A DNA stretch of 16,396 nt from JAHFJU01 sp964354865 (GTDB lineage Bacteria; Patescibacteriota; Gracilibacteria; UBA1369; UM-FILTER-53-11). Positions 1 through 6,282 of this stretch are shown here, in pieces. The DNA is taken from contig CAYHBN010000028.1 of NCBI GenBank assembly GCA_964354865.1, positions 1-16,396 on the forward strand, in the 5' to 3' direction. Within the stretch, counting starts at the first letter, position 1; each line of letters starts with the position of its first letter. The position numbers were made by a program, and so were the translations under genes. The notes under the pieces are model-generated. The model saw nothing but the letters and a program-made list of their open reading frames with translations, was not told where the DNA came from and made no database searches.

Positions 1-344
1 CGTTTGAGTATTATCCATTAACTAGAGATGAAGCGCTTGATAGAGGCTATCGTTGGAAAGAAGAAGGTCTCAATACGGTAATTCCTGGTGCGCTGGAATG
101 TAGTAACTGTAAACGTAGTTATCGAGTCATTCCGCAGGAGCAAAAACTGTATGATCTTTGGAAATTCCCCGTGCCTGAAAAATGCCCTGAGTGTAGGCAT
201 AAGGCCCGATTCGCAAAACGAAATCCACGAAAATTGTGGCAACGTGAGTGCGAAAAATGTGCTGCAAAAATAAATACAACATATTCTCCAGATCGATCAG
301 AGATTGTGTATTGTGAGACCTGTTATTTGCACCAACTGTACTAG
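1..344 (+). CDS. Zinc-ribbon protein, C-terminal fragment (5' end outside window)
   Basis: The frame is open from the window edge (first full codon at 3) to TAG at 342-344, leaving 113 residues and no start. Four CxxC knuckles are visible in the fragment: CSNC (33-36), CPEC (61-64), CEKC (83-86) and CETC (104-107). These are enough ligands for two zinc ribbons. The spacing, and stretches such as RNPRKLW and TTYSPDR followed by EIVYCE and a terminal aromatic-rich tail, match an uncharacterised zinc-ribbon family I remember from Patescibacteria; that recollection is my only family evidence. Function is unknown, and nucleic-acid or protein binding are both plausible. The stop lies 40 bases before the trxB start, and the trxB promoter begins 3 bases after it, so the two genes are probably transcribed separately. 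A shorter ORF in another frame (88-273) is a shadow. Confidence 0.8.
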   Translation, partial: FEYYPLTRDEALDRGYRWKEEGLNTVIPGALECSNCKRSYRVIPQEQKLYDLWKFPVPEKCPECRHKARFAKRNPRKLWQRECEKCAAKINTTYSPDRSEIVYCETCYLHQLY

Positions 345-346
345 GT

Positions 347-375
347 TTTACAGATGCTCCCAAATTCTTTATAAT
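347..375 (+). promoter_or_regulatory. Sigma70-type promoter for trxB, giving a near-leaderless mRNA
   Basis: TTTACA (347-352) is followed by a 17-base spacer and a perfect TATAAT (370-375). Only 9 bases separate the -10 box from the ATG at 385. A start point about 7 bases after the box would put the mRNA 5' end within a few bases of the start codon, leaving no room for a ribosome binding site. The site is predicted by eye from consensus match and spacing. Confidence 0.7.
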
Positions 376-384
376 TTCGCCACT

Positions 385-1320
385 ATGGAAACACAACTTT
401 ACGACGTAATCGTCATTGGAACTGGTGTCGCTGGCCTTTCTGCAGGCATGTACGCTGGGCGCTTTAATTTGAAAACGCTCGTGATAGGCGAGTTGCCCGG
501 TGGTATTATTACAACTACTCACTTGGTAGAAAATTATCCGGGAATTCCTTCTATTACTGGTTTCGATATGGGCATGGTTTTTATGGAACACGCACAAAAG
601 TTTGGTGCAGTTTTAGAGTTCGCGCGTGCGACTGAGATTACGCGAATGCCAGCACCCGAGGGAAAGTTTGGTGCCTTTCGTGTAAAAACTCAGTCTAAAG
701 AATTTTTCGGAAAAACACTTATTTATTCAACCGGAACTGAGCATAAAAAACTTGGTGCGCCTGGTGAAAAAGAGTTGAATAGCAAAGGAGTTTCGTATTG
801 TGCGTTGTGCGATGGTGCCTTTTTTAAAGGCAAAAAGTGTTGTGTGATTGGTGGAGGCGATTCATCGGCGATTGAGACGCTGATTTTGGCAGAGCATGCC
901 GAGTCGGTACAGATGTATGTGCGAAAAGATGTATTGCGAGCTGAGCCGGTGAACTACAAAAAAGTCATGGAGCACCCACGCATCAAAGTCCATTTTAAAA
1001 CAGAGGTGAAAGAAATTAAGGGAACCGATAAAGTGACTTCGATTGTGCTTGGTACTGGTGAAGAAGTACCGATGGATGGTGTGTTTGTGGCGATTGGTCA
1101 CGATGCGCTTTCGGCTCTTGTTGTTCCACTTCGTGTTGAACTCGATTCTCACAATCAGGTAAAAATTAATCGCCGTAGCGAGACGAATATTCCAGGGCTT
1201 TTTGCGGCTGGCGATGTCTGTGATACTCCCTTTAAACAAGCCATTACAGGCGCGTCAGAAGGAGTCGTTGCAAGTTATTTTGCGTATCAATTTTTGATGC
1301 AGAATGAGGTTGTAGTTTAG
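385..1320 (+). CDS. trxB: Thioredoxin reductase (NADPH), low-molecular-weight type
   Basis: Flavoenzyme that passes electrons from NADPH through FAD and a redox-active disulfide to thioredoxin in the cytoplasm. The 311-residue length is typical of the bacterial enzyme. Visible parts are the FAD-binding GTGVAG near residues 12-17, the redox motif C139-A-L-C142-D, the second nucleotide-binding loop GGGDSS (156-161), a VRKDVLRA segment (179-186) where the family usually has HRRxxFRA to hold the NADPH 2'-phosphate, and the C-terminal FAAGDV flavin motif. The frame extends upstream to 304, but ATG 385 is preferred: it starts directly before the Rossmann strand and sits just behind a near-consensus promoter. 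The active-site pair is CALC rather than the common CATC, and the NADPH loop is divergent, so cofactor preference is less certain than the family. The gene ends 17 bases before the TIR gene. Confidence 0.93.
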   Translation: METQLYDVIVIGTGVAGLSAGMYAGRFNLKTLVIGELPGGIITTTHLVENYPGIPSITGFDMGMVFMEHAQKFGAVLEFARATEITRMPAPEGKFGAFRVKTQSKEFFGKTLIYSTGTEHKKLGAPGEKELNSKGVSYCALCDGAFFKGKKCCVIGGGDSSAIETLILAEHAESVQMYVRKDVLRAEPVNYKKVMEHPRIKVHFKTEVKEIKGTDKVTSIVLGTGEEVPMDGVFVAIGHDALSALVVPLRVELDSHNQVKINRRSETNIPGLFAAGDVCDTPFKQAITGASEGVVASYFAYQFLMQNEVVV

Positions 1321-1337
1321 TATAAAGTATTTAAATT

Positions 1338-2246
1338 ATGAAACCTGCGGATAGAGTAAGACTTATTAGGAGAATAACAGCGAATTTTTTGAAGTATGAA
1401 GATCAAACGGATATTGATTTAATACTAGAGCAATTTAAACTTAAAACTATATATGGATGGGAGGGAGATATGAAGAGTTATGTTGTTGCCGTTGTGAAGA
1501 ATGGTACTGATGAAAAGTTGCAAGAATTAGATGTCTTTTTGTTGGAGGAGTTAGAACCTCATCTGTCCTCTGATGTATTAACAGCAAGTGTTAATTCATG
1601 TTGGGCACAAGCACCGTTGCATATTTTTATCAGCCACTCATCTTTAAATAAAGATGAGGTTACTAGTCTTAAGATTTGTTTGCTTCCTTATGGAGCAACC
1701 GCTTTTGTTGCACATGAAGATATTAGTCCCACTGAGGAGTGGCAGTCTGAAATCATTTGCGCTCTTGATACATGTCATGCAGTTGTAGCGTGGACAACTG
1801 TTGAATTTAAAGAAAGTCCTTGGGCTCAACAAGAAATAGGGATGGCTTTGTCTATGAGAAAGCCAATTATTAGTGTTAAAAGAGGGATTGATCCTGTTGG
1901 TTTTGCGGCTAAGGAGCAGGGGTTAAATGGCAATTTTGATTTTTCGCAACTGGCAAAAAATATCGTTGATATTTTGATAAAAAAAAACAGTACGCAGAGA
2001 TATGTACAGGAGGGATTACTAACAGCATTTACTAATGTAGGTACTTATGTTGATGCCCGTACTAAAATGAGTCTATTAGAGAAATTTAATACATGGGATC
2101 ACTTGCAGCTTGATCGATTGGCTCGAGCGGTTAGGGTGAATGATCAGGTAAGTGATTCTTCGGGAGTTCCTAAACGTGTAACTGCTCTTATCAACAGATT
2201 TGCTCCTAGGCCACCGGAAATTTTGATAGATGATTTGCCCTTCTAG
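1338..2246 (+). CDS. TIR-domain protein, putative NAD-consuming enzyme
   Basis: A 302-residue protein in three parts. Residues 1-85 form a small helical domain beginning with a basic DRVRLIRRI helix; I have an impression of similar domains before bacterial TIR domains but cannot name it. Residues about 94-183 are a TIR domain: first strand HIFISHSS (95-102), BB-loop region with HEDISPTEEW, and the helix W135-Q-S-E138-I. The SPWAQQEI segment matches the conserved S-x-W-x2-E-[LI] box. E138 aligns with the catalytic glutamate of plant TIR NADases (the PEL-x2-AI region), so catalysis is possible. Residues 215-302 are a helical tail I do not recognise. Bacterial TIR proteins cleave NAD+ or make signalling nucleotides, often in anti-phage systems; that role is inferred here. 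The gene is AT-rich (16 G/C in the 60 bases from 1381) and faces a fic gene. TATAAA at 1321-1326 lies 11 bases before the ATG but has no good -35 box, so cotranscription with trxB is also possible. Confidence 0.85.
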   Translation: MKPADRVRLIRRITANFLKYEDQTDIDLILEQFKLKTIYGWEGDMKSYVVAVVKNGTDEKLQELDVFLLEELEPHLSSDVLTASVNSCWAQAPLHIFISHSSLNKDEVTSLKICLLPYGATAFVAHEDISPTEEWQSEIICALDTCHAVVAWTTVEFKESPWAQQEIGMALSMRKPIISVKRGIDPVGFAAKEQGLNGNFDFSQLAKNIVDILIKKNSTQRYVQEGLLTAFTNVGTYVDARTKMSLLEKFNTWDHLQLDRLARAVRVNDQVSDSSGVPKRVTALINRFAPRPPEILIDDLPF

Positions 2247-2251
2247 TGTTT

Positions 2252-2268
2252 TTCAATTTTTAATTGAA
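2252..2268. terminator. Inverted repeat between convergent genes, possible bidirectional terminator
   Basis: A perfect 7-base inverted repeat (TTCAATT / AATTGAA) with a TTT loop fills most of the 26-base gap between the TIR stop and the fic stop. Its position suggests transcription ending from both sides. The stem is almost all A-T and no clean T-tract follows on either strand, so intrinsic termination would be weak. Confidence 0.35.
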
Positions 2269-2272
2269 TCTA

Positions 2273-3253
2273 TTATTTCGAAGGCTTAAAGAATGTCTCT
2301 TCAATGCTTCGTTCAATTTCTCGAGCTTTATCAATCTTATTCGAATAAATTTTATAGGTAGTTTTCATTTGTTCGTTCATAAATTGCAAAAATTTATGCA
2401 TTGATCCTTCAATGGCATTTTCAAAGGCAGACATATGTCCAGCGCGATTAGAGTTCCAGATAATGATTGGATGGTATCGATGCTCTTTAAGAATCGCATT
2501 CATTAACATACGTCCGGTGCGGCCGTTTCCATCTATAAATGGGTGAATTCTTTCAAATCTATAATAAAAAGTGAATGCTAAGTCGGGTGGATATATAGTG
2601 TGAGCCTCGGTTTCATACCACTTTAGTAGTTCTTGTAGTCGAGGTGTAATTTCGGAGAAATGAGCTGTTTCTGAGTTGCCAACTATGACGGGTTCATTTC
2701 TGATGCCAAGATTGTGCGGCTCATGCGCTAGTAGAATACTGTGCAGATGAACGATATTCTTAATAGTTATTAGTGTCTTTATTTTTCTAACATACGTTAA
2801 TGCATCAATACTATTTTTAACTTCAATGTTTTTTTTGCCACCTCGTTTAACCGTTTCTTCAATTGTTGAACGGGGCACTTTGCTGCCTTCAAGTTTATTA
2901 GAGTTATAAATAAAGTCAGTTTTAAATGCTGCCTCTAGCCCGCTTTGACCTAGCATCCCTAGGTATTCTTTTTTGCGATTCAATGCAGCCCTTAACTTTT
3001 CGAGGCTTCCTATATCGTATTTAAATCCTTTTTCATGATTTACTCGTGGTAGCCAGTACTTTAATCTTTCTTTTGATTCTTCTTCAATAAGATATTTTTC
3101 AAAATCTAAAAGTAGTTCAGCTCGAAGTTCGAGAGGGCTATCGACCCTACCGAGTGACTTATTTTTAACTACGCTACGGCCTTTTGCAATATAGATACTA
3201 TCTGAAGCATAGTGATATTGCGTGCCATTAATTTTTTTAACTGAAAAATGCAT
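2273..3253 (-). CDS. Fic-domain protein (class II, putative AMP-transferase)
   Basis: Fic enzymes usually move AMP from ATP onto a hydroxyl of a target protein. The 326-residue product carries a full active-site motif at 237-248, with H237-P-F followed by I-D-G-N-G-R-x-G-R; the catalytic His, the phosphate-binding loop and both Arg are intact. Upstream, S118-N-K-L-E122-G fits the inhibitory (S/T)xxxE(G/N) helix on the N-terminal side, which defines class II Fic proteins. Activity is therefore likely self-restrained, and no separate antitoxin is needed. Residues 1-40 form a beta-rich leader (YHYASDSIYIAKGR) as in other stand-alone Fic family proteins. The gene converges on the TIR gene and lies 94 bases downstream of the lyase gene, with its own promoter in that gap. 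ATG 3253 has no Shine-Dalgarno sequence. The target is unknown, and roles in toxicity, defence or housekeeping AMPylation cannot be separated from sequence. Confidence 0.93.
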   Translation of the reverse strand: MHFSVKKINGTQYHYASDSIYIAKGRSVVKNKSLGRVDSPLELRAELLLDFEKYLIEEESKERLKYWLPRVNHEKGFKYDIGSLEKLRAALNRKKEYLGMLGQSGLEAAFKTDFIYNSNKLEGSKVPRSTIEETVKRGGKKNIEVKNSIDALTYVRKIKTLITIKNIVHLHSILLAHEPHNLGIRNEPVIVGNSETAHFSEITPRLQELLKWYETEAHTIYPPDLAFTFYYRFERIHPFIDGNGRTGRMLMNAILKEHRYHPIIIWNSNRAGHMSAFENAIEGSMHKFLQFMNEQMKTTYKIYSNKIDKAREIERSIEETFFKPSK

Positions 3254-3294
3254 ATAAAGGAGTGTGTAGTTTAACTAAAAACTCAGTCATATGT

Positions 3295-3323
3295 AGTATA
3301 TAACAGATAGGAATAGTCGTCAA
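3295..3323 (-). promoter_or_regulatory. Promoter for the fic gene
   Basis: On the minus strand, TTGACG (3323-3318) is followed by a 17-base spacer and TATACT (3300-3295). The expected start point near 3288 leaves a leader of about 35 bases before the ATG. This would allow fic to be expressed independently of the upstream lyase gene. Confidence 0.6.
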
Positions 3324-3347
3324 TATTTTAACTATAAAATGTAGTTT

Positions 3348-4814
3348 CTACTTCTTCCCAAAGAAGTTCTCTCTGAATTTGAGGTATGCCTCGCTGGAGT
3401 TAATGCGTTTTTTGAGCATTGCATTTGTTTCGGCAGGGCGGGTGGTGCGTTCTACTGAAAGTACTTCAGCAAGGTCATTCTCATCGAGTAATCCATGTGA
3501 GCGAGTAACGTCGATAATTGAGCGCCCGCTTGCGAGTGCTTCTTTAACTAACTCTGCGGTAACTTCGTAGCCCAAGTAGGGGTTAAGCGCCGTTGCGGTA
3601 ACAAGGCTACCTTCAAACATTTTTTTGATCGTGCCTTCGTTCACGACGATTCCTTCAACACAGTCAATACGGAACATGGTGCAGGTATTTGCCAAAAGCG
3701 TGAGCGAACCAAGTAAGTGTTTTATAATAAGAGGACTCATCACATTCAATTGTAATTGGCCTGCCTGTGACGCGAGTGCAACGGCGGTGTCGCTTGCCAT
3801 AACATCGTAGCCGGCCATATGAACGGCTTCGGCAACTGACGGGTTTACTTTTCCTGGCATAATAGACGAGCCTGGTTCAACTTCGGGTAAGGTGATTTCT
3901 TGCAGCCCCGCAAGTGGACCCATGTTTAAAATTTTCAAGTCGTTTGCGATTTTGACGAGATCGATTGCCAGTGCTCGTAGCGCACCTGAAACGGCAACAA
4001 AAGGATTCATACTTGCTGTCGTCTCGAATAAATCTTCGGTTGGTTTGAGCGGGAATCCTGTTAATTTTGCTAAACGCGCGACCACTTTTTTTTGAAAATG
4101 AGGGTGAGTCGTAATGCCACTGCCGAGGGCCGTGCCACCTAATCCTAATTCACACAATTCTTCGGCTGCAAATTGAATTCGTCTCTTTGATTTTTCTAGC
4201 ATGGTGTAATACGCGTGAAACTCTTGGCCGAGTGTCATTGGTACTGCGTCTTCTAAATGCGTGCGACCTACTTTAATAAGGTGGCGGTATTTATACGCGA
4301 ATTCTTTAAAGGATTGTGAGAGCTGATCGAGGGCTTGCATAAGCGGCTGTGTGAGGAGTAGCGCTGCAATACGAAGCGAGGTAGGAGTTACGTCGTTGCT
4401 CGACTGACTCATGTTGACGTGATTATTTTGATGTACTGGTGAATAAGTACCAAGAGGTTGACCAAGCATCTCATTTGCGCGATTTGCAATTACTTCATTT
4501 GCGTTCATGTTGTAAGGAGTTCCTGCTCCCGCTTGAATCACATCGATAGGGAACTGGTCATCGAATTTTCCTTCGATGAATTCTTGAGCACTTGCAATTA
4601 TTGCTTTTGCAACCGTTTCGTCTAGCAGTACGAGCCCCTGGTTTGTCTCTGCGCAGGCAAGTTTAACCAAGCCGAGTGCTTGAATATACGCACGTGGTGC
4701 TCGTTGTCCCGTGAGTTGAAAATTCTTCGATGCGCGAGTGGTAAAAATTCCGTAGTACGCATTTGCGGGAACTTCGAGTAGGCCGATTGCATCACGTTCG
4801 ATTCGAGTAGACAT
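3348..4814 (-). CDS. aspA: Aspartate ammonia-lyase (aspartase/fumarase superfamily)
   Basis: The 488-residue protein is a cytoplasmic lyase expected to act as a homotetramer, splitting aspartate to fumarate and ammonia, or hydrating fumarate if it is really a fumarase. Superfamily markers are all present: NMNANEVIAN (102-111), SSND (138-141), GRTHLEDA (183-190) and the signature GSSIMPGKVN (315-324) carrying the mobile catalytic serine. GQLQLNVM (352-359) is the aspartase form, where fumarase C usually has GNFELNV. By contrast the GGTALGSG..THP segment (227-237) is closer to fumarases, so the substrate is probable rather than certain. The frame runs upstream to 5045, but that adds 77 residues overlapping the HAD gene. 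ATG 4814 begins at the conserved N-terminus (ERDxIGxxEVP) and is preferred. No Shine-Dalgarno sequence precedes it. It lies 82 bases downstream of the HAD gene on the same strand. Confidence 0.85.
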   Translation of the reverse strand: MSTRIERDAIGLLEVPANAYYGIFTTRASKNFQLTGQRAPRAYIQALGLVKLACAETNQGLVLLDETVAKAIIASAQEFIEGKFDDQFPIDVIQAGAGTPYNMNANEVIANRANEMLGQPLGTYSPVHQNNHVNMSQSSNDVTPTSLRIAALLLTQPLMQALDQLSQSFKEFAYKYRHLIKVGRTHLEDAVPMTLGQEFHAYYTMLEKSKRRIQFAAEELCELGLGGTALGSGITTHPHFQKKVVARLAKLTGFPLKPTEDLFETTASMNPFVAVSGALRALAIDLVKIANDLKILNMGPLAGLQEITLPEVEPGSSIMPGKVNPSVAEAVHMAGYDVMASDTAVALASQAGQLQLNVMSPLIIKHLLGSLTLLANTCTMFRIDCVEGIVVNEGTIKKMFEGSLVTATALNPYLGYEVTAELVKEALASGRSIIDVTRSHGLLDENDLAEVLSVERTTRPAETNAMLKKRINSSEAYLKFRENFFGKK

Positions 4815-4896
4815 AGAGGGATGAGGGTTAAGACTGTAAGAGAACAAGAGCGTAAGGGGGGGTAACAGAGAAAACGATTTTTTTTTACAGTATATA

Positions 4897-5631
4897 CTAC
4901 CTTTTCTGTCTGCCAAAAAGTCGAGAAACCTCGAAGAAATCTTTGCATACCACATGCGCGCCCGCTTGTAATAAGCGTTCTTTCGATTGTGTCGTGAGAA
5001 GTGCGATCGCGAACATTCCCGCAGCACGGGCGGCCTGAATGCCATGTGCGGTGTCTTCTATGACGACACAGTCTTCGGGGCGTATTTCGTTGTGACTGTG
5101 TTGTGCTAAGCACCTGTGCGCATTGATTTGCACAAGTGCTTCTATAAAAACATCGGGTGACGGTTTCGGATACCGCACTTCTTCGCATGAAACAATGAGC
5201 GGTATTCTTTTTCCAATATTAATTGATGTAAGGACTTCTAAAATACTTTCTTTATTTGCCGCAGATGCGACGGCTCGCTCTAATTTTATTGCATCGATCA
5301 AATCTAAAAACTCATATAAGCCATCCACAACTTTCGGTCCGTTAGTTGCAATCATCTCATTGAAAATGTCCTTCTTTATATTGGCTAGTTGAGCAAAATC
5401 AACGTTCACGCCTCCGCGTTCGAGTACTGTTTTTATAACGTTGTACGCTCCAATCCCAATGAGATTCTGTGTAAAATCTTCATAGTTTGCTTTCACCCCG
5501 TACCGATCAAATACTTTTTGATACGCCTCGAAGTGCATATAATTTGAGAGTACCAACGTGCCATCCATGTCAAAAATCACTGCACGAATTTTTGCTGTGT
5601 CGAGATTTTTTTCTGCTTCATTCCGCTGCAT
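4897..5631 (-). CDS. HAD-superfamily hydrolase, beta-phosphoglucomutase-like
   Basis: A 244-residue HAD subfamily I enzyme with a helical cap between motifs I and II, acting on a small phosphorylated metabolite in the cytoplasm. Motif I is D21-M-D23-G-T (nucleophile and acid/base Asp), motif II the Ser at about 123 in VASAAN, motif III K156 in YPKPSPD, and motif IV E192-D193 in the VVIEDTAHGI segment. The KPSPD plus EDTAHGIQAA combination is usual for beta-phosphoglucomutase or sugar-phosphate phosphatase relatives; the sequence alone does not say which. An unusual His/Cys-containing insert (about 171-184) precedes motif IV. The ATG at 5631 lies 6 bases from the -10 box of its promoter, so a leaderless mRNA is likely. 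It is divergent to the PAP2 gene. Confidence 0.88.
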   Translation of the reverse strand: MQRNEAEKNLDTAKIRAVIFDMDGTLVLSNYMHFEAYQKVFDRYGVKANYEDFTQNLIGIGAYNVIKTVLERGGVNVDFAQLANIKKDIFNEMIATNGPKVVDGLYEFLDLIDAIKLERAVASAANKESILEVLTSINIGKRIPLIVSCEEVRYPKPSPDVFIEALVQINAHRCLAQHSHNEIRPEDCVVIEDTAHGIQAARAAGMFAIALLTTQSKERLLQAGAHVVCKDFFEVSRLFGRQKR

Positions 5632-5636
5632 GTGCG

Positions 5637-5642
5637 TATACT
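5637..5642 (+). promoter_or_regulatory. -10 element for the PAP2 gene, overlapping the HAD promoter
   Basis: TATACT lies 7 bases before the ATG at 5650. No convincing -35 box is seen at 17-18 bases upstream. The box overlaps the opposite-strand -10 of the HAD gene around the palindrome GTATAC (5636-5641), so polymerases for the two genes would compete for the same bases. Confidence 0.45.
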
Positions 5643-5666
5643 AAGTGCAATGATATCGACAATCAA
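5638..5666 (-). promoter_or_regulatory. Promoter for the HAD gene
   Basis: Minus-strand TTGATT (5666-5661), a 17-base spacer and TAGTAT (5643-5638) are followed after 6 bases by the HAD ATG (5631). The -35 box lies inside the first codons of the PAP2 gene. Box quality and spacing support it; the transcript would be essentially leaderless. Confidence 0.55.
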
Positions 5667-6273
5667 TCAATTTGTACTTTTATCAGACCGCACTGGCCTA
5701 CTCATTTTAAATTCGCTCGCGGGTATTTCACCGCTGTTAGATGAGCTTTTTGTACTTCTTGCCGAGGGAGTTATTTTTATTCTTGTTGGTGCTTTTTTAA
5801 TGTATCTATTTAAAAGTTCAAAGAGTTCAAATCGCATGTTGCTTCTTGGTGAAGCAATTGTTTCTACATTGCTCGCACGTTTTATCTTTGTCACCGGTCT
5901 TCGTTTGCTCCATTTTAGATTTCGTCCTTTTTGGTGTGAAAAAATTACGCAGCTTGTTTCGCACAATCCGCTTGAGGCATCTTTCCCCTCGGGACATGCG
6001 GCGGTGATGGCGGCACTTGCAATGACAATGTGGTATATGAATAAAAAGCTCGGAGCCGTATTTGCGCTAGCTGCAGTCGTGAGCGGATTCTCTCGCGTTG
6101 TCGTTGGCGTTCACTATCCATACGATATTGTTGTCGGCCTCGCCTGTGGAGTACTTTCTGCAATTATTGCACGTCAGCTGTATATTGTTGCAGTTCATGA
6201 AGAGTCAGTGATCGAGAAGAAAATAAAAACACCTTCACGCTCGACTAAATTGCCAAAAAAGAGTAAAAAATAA
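5650..6273 (+). CDS. PAP2-family membrane phosphatase
   Basis: An integral membrane phosphatase of the type that removes phosphate from lipid phosphates such as undecaprenyl diphosphate or phosphatidylglycerophosphate on the outer face of the membrane. The three catalytic motifs of the PAP2 superfamily are intact: R85-x6-R92-P93, S112-F-P-S-G-H116, and S148-R-x5-H155-x3-D159. Hydrophobic segments surround them (about 35-55, 68-85, 118-130, 136-150 and 158-180), and a Lys-rich cytoplasmic tail ends the 207-residue protein. The frame opens at GTG 5632, but ATG 5650 is preferred because the GTG lies upstream of the likely -10 box and would extend the protein into the promoter. The gene is followed after 9 bases by a transporter. 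In an operon with a transporter, a part in envelope lipid recycling or lipid uptake is possible, but the substrate is not shown by the sequence. Confidence 0.9.
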   Translation: MISTINQFVLLSDRTGLLILNSLAGISPLLDELFVLLAEGVIFILVGAFLMYLFKSSKSSNRMLLLGEAIVSTLLARFIFVTGLRLLHFRFRPFWCEKITQLVSHNPLEASFPSGHAAVMAALAMTMWYMNKKLGAVFALAAVVSGFSRVVVGVHYPYDIVVGLACGVLSAIIARQLYIVAVHEESVIEKKIKTPSRSTKLPKKSKK

Positions 6274-6282
6274 CGTAGATAT

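Noticed and set aside
304..384. 27-residue N-terminal extension of thioredoxin reductase
   Set aside because: It would overlap the zinc-ribbon gene and read through the trxB promoter; the family N-terminus begins at ATG 385.
3330..3346. AACTA/TAGTT hairpin after the lyase gene as a terminator
   Set aside because: The stem is only five base pairs, AT-rich, and has no T-tract in the direction of transcription.
4815..5045. 77-residue N-terminal extension of the lyase frame
   Set aside because: It overlaps the HAD gene on the same strand in another frame, has low-complexity composition, and the conserved family N-terminus begins at ATG 4814.
4622..5188. 188-codon minus-strand frame across the lyase and HAD genes
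   Set aside because: It overlaps two well-supported genes in a different frame and shows no recognisable domain.
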